From positions 37,342,305 to 37,406,304 of the forward strand of contig NC_058158.1 of the NCBI RefSeq assembly GCF_020080835.1: a DNA stretch of 64,000 nucleotides. Direction: 5' to 3'. Source of the stretch: Cotesia glomerata. Taxonomy: Eukaryota; Arthropoda; Insecta; Hymenoptera; Braconidae. A model generated the notes under the pieces. That model was not told the origin of the DNA. It saw only the letters and a program-made list of their open reading frames with translations, and did not search any database. This document shows positions 60,322 through 64,000 of this stretch, one piece after another. The translations under genes were made by a program, and so were the position numbers. Each line of letters opens with the position of its first letter. Within the stretch, counting starts at the first letter, position 1.

Positions 60322-61891
60322 TCTTAATCACCAAAAAAACGGTGATAAAAACCACACTAATATTGGGATTGTAACTCCATCAGTGATATCAGCAACAGAT
60401 ATAGGCGCTCTCGATATGAAGTATGAGACTCAATCAGTTCCAGGCTCTGGTGGACCACATTTAACGGGATCAACAGGTATTGAACCACCTCACAGTAGCA
60501 GTCAATCGAGTGGACTTGTTGTTGTAGGGGGAGGTTCACCATCTGAAGTAGTTGGTGTTGACAGCCTTTTATTGCCATGGACCACCAGTGGTCCCGATTT
60601 TCTTGAACCGTCGGATGTTAAACAAACAACAACTGGTTCTATTCAAGATACTTGGGATACACTTTTACTGGGATCATCAGTGGGTGTCACTTCTGCCCAT
60701 TCATTGGCTGAATTGAAACCATTACCACCATTTACTGGTTATACTGGACATTTGAGTATTAATGGAATACCTGGACATCATTACCACACGATAGCGTCAT
60801 CGGCACAAAGACCAACTATACAATCATCATCTTCCCCTACACCATCTTCTAATCACGAATACTATGAATCCTCAGTTGTATCATCCAGTACGCCTTGTCC
60901 ACAGTCAACTCAAAAATCAAATCAACAATCGCATCAGTTACCCCAATCAACAACTCAACAAGTTGATTATGATATTGAGGACATTGCTGAAATAATAGGC
61001 TCTGCTATTGCCGATACAACCGTACCCGGTGGTGGTAGTGGTGGTGGTGGTAGTGGTGGTGGTGGTGGAAATGGTGATAATAATAATAGTGGTAATGTTG
61101 GTGGTAGTGGTGGTGGTGGTGGTGGTGGTGGTGGTGGTAATAGTGGAGGTAATGGACCTGGCTCGGAAAATGATCCTGATAATTCGAGAGATTGGATTGA
61201 TATTGCCGAATGGATTGATACTGCTTGCTCACCAAAAACCCACGAAACCTCATCACCAATTCCCTACCCACAAATATACGCCTCACAAACAAATCATCAG
61301 CCTAATCATAATCATAATCATAATCATAACCATAACCATAATCATAATCATAATCATAATCACAGTCATAATCAGCATGGATCAACCTTACAAAGTTTAT
61401 TAACAACAACGAGTTATGCACCTTTACTTCAAGCAAGACTTCAAGCTGGTAATAATACGGGTCTACAAAATCCATCATGTGGTGAAACACCCTCCTCGAC
61501 AAGTCCATATCCTCCTGTTAGTCCACCTGGTAGAGTATCAACCTCCTGTAGTCCAGATCATTTGCTACATTCTTCGTTTGCTGCACCATCTCACACGCGA
61601 AAACGATCTCGTCCATCACCAGCTGGTAATCAAAATCCTTCGAAAAAAAATCCAGCTACTGCAGCATTACCGTACGGTACCGAATCAAGTCTGATTGGTG
61701 GTAAAGAAAAACCCGTTCACCGATGTTCTATTTGTAATCGAGGATTTCTTAATAAAAGCAATATAAAGGTTCATTTGAGAACCCATACAGGTGAAAAACC
61801 ATTTAGGTGTGAAGTTTGTGGAAAAGCTTTTCGACAAAAAGCTCACCTTATTAAACATCAACAAATTCATAAAAGAATCGGTAGGGATTAG
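58704..61891 (+). CDS. Large C2H2 zinc-finger, low-complexity transcription-factor-like protein (N-terminus incomplete)
   Basis: A 3.2-kb last coding exon gives over 1060 residues. The two C-terminal C2H2 fingers are canonical (CSICNRGFLNKSNIKVHLRTH, linker TGEKPFR, CEVCGKAFRQKAHLIKHQQIH), so nuclear DNA binding is likely. A basic stretch RKRSRP...SKK before them looks like an NLS. The rest is disordered: poly-Gln/His, His-Asn repeats, poly-Ala, poly-Thr, poly-Asn/His and poly-Gly, with a few ordered islands (MKYETQS; KPLPPFTGYTGHLSINGIPGH; DIEDIAEIIGSAIAD; RDWIDIAEWIDTAC) that may be activation motifs. KSEP and IKVEY resemble SUMO sites. No ATG precedes the first half of this frame within the exon, so translation must start in an upstream exon. 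A weak donor (ATCG|GTAGGG) near 61880 could extend the protein past the stop. I do not recognise the orthologue. Confidence 0.88.
58859..58984 (+). repeat. CAG/CAA-CAC poly-Gln/His coding repeat
   Basis: Almost unbroken Gln codons (mostly CAA) with an inner block of CAC/CAT His codons. Mixed synonymous codons suggest selection on the protein as well as slippage. Lies near the start of the zinc-finger exon. Confidence 0.95.
59433..59495 (+). repeat. (CATAAT)n His-Asn/Ser coding repeat, block 1
   Basis: Hexamer repeat coding alternating His-Asn, with His-Ser at its start. A second, independent block of the same hexamer occurs about 1.9 kb downstream in the same exon. Confidence 0.95.
60254..60325 (+). 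repeat. Poly-Asn then poly-His coding repeat
   Basis: A run of AAT codons followed directly by about thirteen CAC/CAT codons. Seen directly in the zinc-finger frame. Confidence 0.95.
61027..61152 (+). repeat. GGT-rich poly-Gly/Ser/Asn coding repeat
   Basis: Two long Gly blocks made of GGT codons, separated by an Asn-rich spacer. The repeat also opens misleading frames on both strands. Confidence 0.95.
61303..61375 (+). repeat. (CATAAT)n His-Asn coding repeat, block 2
   Basis: About twelve hexamer units, a few with AAC or AGT variants, between the acidic DIAEWIDTA island and the zinc fingers. Confidence 0.95.
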
Positions 61892-62884
61892 AAATTATTA
61901 TTTATTATTTTCTTTTTTTTTTGTTTTTTGATTTTTTTTTTTTTTTTTTTTTTTTTTTGTCAACATCTATTAAGAGTTGACAATTATCCAGATCACACAT
62001 ATATCAAAATAATAATAACAACAGACAAATAATCATTATTTGGTAATAAAATTTACTAAAAAAAGAGCTAAGATATTCATTGAATGAATATTATTATTAT
62101 TATTATGATTATGTGTGAAATAAAATAAATCAAGGTATGAAACCTTGCTTAAGAAGGACTTTAAATATTTTTTCATCAATAAAGCACCAGTGCAAATAAA
62201 ATGTACTTACGGCCGTGTAAAATTGAATATTTAACGGTGATGATATAATATAGAAACAAAAAAATAAAATATATTTATAAATACAGTGTTGTTTTTGGAA
62301 TAAAATTCTAATTGGTGTAACTTTAGCGCCATGTATATATAATATGACACTTTTATATATTTATTATAGATAATAAAATACTTAATTTTTGATATTGTAT
62401 GTAATTTTAAATAATTATGGGTCGGTATCTCTTGCTAATGCGCATGGTACTATTTTATTTATAATTATATATATGGATAAAAGTCACTTGCGTGTGGCTA
62501 AATAAGAGTAGAGACATTACATTTAATAAAATGTACGACGAGACAATAATAAGCAAAGCGCGACCTATTGTGATCGTGCTACAACGTACCTATTAATTTA
62601 TATACATATATGTATGTTACTATACATTTAAATATATATAATAAATATTATCAAGTCCTTCCGTCACGTGCTCTTAGTTTAATTAAACATTAATTTCAAT
62701 AAATAATATATATATGTTTATATTTATATTGTTTTCGTTATCACCTATTATAAAAACTATTGTAATACTTTTCTCATCTTCATTCATACATTTATTTATT
62801 TATTTTGCTTCATTTATTAATTTTTATTATTATCATCTCTTTATTTTCATTCTCTTACTCTACTACCATTGATACGTACTAATA

Positions 62885-62887
<3 letters not shown>

Positions 62888-62922
<35 letters not shown>

Positions 62923-62923
62923 G
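62888..62923. repeat. (ATT)n microsatellite
   Basis: About twelve ATT units, seen directly. Confidence 0.95.
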
Positions 62924-63882
62924 TTCTCCTTTTATACTTTATTCGCTTTTTGATCTGTGTAAATTTTTCTTTTATTTTTAATATTTGTTTTTTTTTTTTT
63001 TTTTTTTTGTGACAGTACAATAATAATTCATATTATATACGAACTTGTGTAAAGTTGATAAATTTTATATCTATTAATAAATTATTATTTTATTTAGTTT
63101 TATATATAAAAATTGTCGAACAAATTATTAATTAATATAAGTATATACGTCGCATCGATGTCTTCTTTATTTGTCACTATTTATTTATTGTAATTTTTAA
63201 TTTATTACTATGAATTTTCTGTTATATTAACTTTCTATTAAATTTCTCGTTATTTATGTTAAATTATTTATTAGAGTTTAAGCTTCACGGATAATATAAG
63301 AAAAAAAAAATGATTGATTGAAAAAGTACAGAGATACATACGTAAGCATGATGAAAATTAATGATGAAATGAAGGCTGTGTTCTCTCCTTTCGCAACACA
63401 AGGATGATCCACAGATCTCAAAAAAAATATTTTAATTAAAAAAAAATCCCACTGATAAGGGTATTTCTTTCATTATATTTTTCTTCCTTCTAAAACTGTT
63501 ACCATCTTTTATTTTTTTTTTTTACTCGATTTTCAGTACGCATCAGTTTCGTGATTATCCTAATAATCATTTTTTTTTCACAATTTAAACATTTAGTTTT
63601 TAAAACTATATCGAATTAATTATACAATCTATCAAATTTTGTAAATTTAATGACAGTTTTGAATAATTAAATAAATAAAATATCAGAAAAAAAATAATAA
63701 GATGATATTAGTGTGTGATAACACAGTCGATGACTTAACTTACTTGGTACCTAGCGTAGCTGGCTACGCAAATTTTTGTATCTAGATTATTTAAAGAAAT
63801 GTAAAAATATCAATACCAACTAATGATGATAATCATAATAAGATGAAAATGGTAAAAATTACGAAACAATGTCTCTAAGTAA

Positions 63883-63886
<4 letters not shown>

Positions 63887-63914
<28 letters not shown>
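63887..63914. repeat. (AAT)n microsatellite
   Basis: About nine AAT units, seen directly. Confidence 0.95.
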
Positions 63915-64000
63915 GCTAACGGAAGTAACACTTATAATTTTAAATTTAATCTTAATAACATTAATAATAATAACAATATTAAAAACAATAAGAGTAATAT

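Larger units (their letters stand above)
61892..64000 (+). other. 3' UTR and downstream flank of the zinc-finger gene
   Basis: No coding sequence recognised. Poly-T runs (61929-61958, 62991-63008) and several AATAAA signals occur (for example 62046, 62700 and 63078). (ATT)n and (AAT)n microsatellites are listed separately. A long 3' UTR is likely, but its end cannot be placed. Confidence 0.45.

Noticed and set aside
61008..61403. Long plus- and minus-strand frames rich in Val/Ile or His inside the zinc-finger exon.
   Set aside because: They are out-of-frame readings of the poly-Gly and His-Asn repeats of the real zinc-finger coding frame.
61880..61891. A donor (ATCG|GTAGGG) that would splice out the zinc-finger stop codon and add more fingers.
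   Set aside because: The donor is weak and no downstream finger-coding exon is visible to the end of the window. It cannot be excluded beyond the window.
1..64000. A bacterial or viral gene system, CRISPR array or rRNA operon.
   Set aside because: All recognisable genes are spliced insect genes. No phage, plasmid or viral protein text and no direct-repeat/spacer array was found on either strand.

Overview
This window is nuclear DNA from an insect. It is very AT-rich, with spliced genes, short introns (about 70-600 bp, plus a few of several kb), GT-AG splice sites, and long (ATT)n, poly-A and poly-T tracts. The protein types point to an arthropod: a CRF-like diuretic hormone 44 precursor, a photoreceptor-type CDP-DAG synthase, a beta-class carbonic anhydrase and a PAK kinase whose text reads as bee/wasp-like. 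My best inference is a hymenopteran, probably a parasitoid wasp. That is an inference from protein text and base composition, not a database result.

Layout, left to right. (1) 1-2029, minus: 5' two-thirds of a CNK scaffold gene (SAM-CRIC-PDZ), cut by the window edge, divergent from (2) 2876-3641, plus: an RNF4/Degringolade-type SUMO-targeted ubiquitin ligase. (3) 5429-7120, plus: a MARCH1/8 membrane RING-CH ligase. (4) 8428-10750, plus: CdsA, nine exons, with a GC-AG first intron. (5) 11994-13168, minus: DTWD1, a tRNA-uridine aminocarboxypropyltransferase, convergent with CdsA. (6) 13.2-23.8 kb: a repeat-rich stretch holding a TTAA-flanked piggyBac-type MITE, a 241-bp foldback MITE, a TATA promoter, a 1.66-kb non-autonomous Helitron and tRNA-derived SINE-like elements. 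Much of it is probably intron 1 of (7) Dh44 (coding exons 23805-24824, plus). (8) 26284-28480, minus: ebi/TBL1, with a shared upstream region to (9) 29461-31784, plus: MsrB. That shared region contains two perfect tandem 138-bp Helitron-like units. (10) 34794-38267, minus: Pak (group I), divergent from (11) 40778-41964, plus: RagA/B GTPase. (12) 42630-44248, plus: beta carbonic anhydrase. (13) A gene-poor stretch of about 10 kb, then a long gene on the plus strand whose large last exon (58704-61891) encodes a low-complexity transcription-factor-like protein ending in two C2H2 fingers; its true start codon is unresolved.

The genes are ordinary, functionally unrelated insect housekeeping or signalling genes, several in head-to-head pairs (cnk/dgrn, ebi/MsrB, Pak/RagA). 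Loose themes are Ras/Rho/TORC1 signalling (CNK, Pak, RagA) and ubiquitin control (dgrn, MARCH, and ebi as a corepressor/exchange factor). I found no bacterial-type operon, CRISPR array, viral gene cluster or clearly new multi-gene system. The most unusual signals are the perfect tandem Helitron pair, the array-bearing Helitron, the piggyBac MITE with hairpin direct repeats, the start-codon puzzle of the zinc-finger gene, and two possible alternative-splicing cases (Dh44 in-frame intron, Pak 108-nt cassette).
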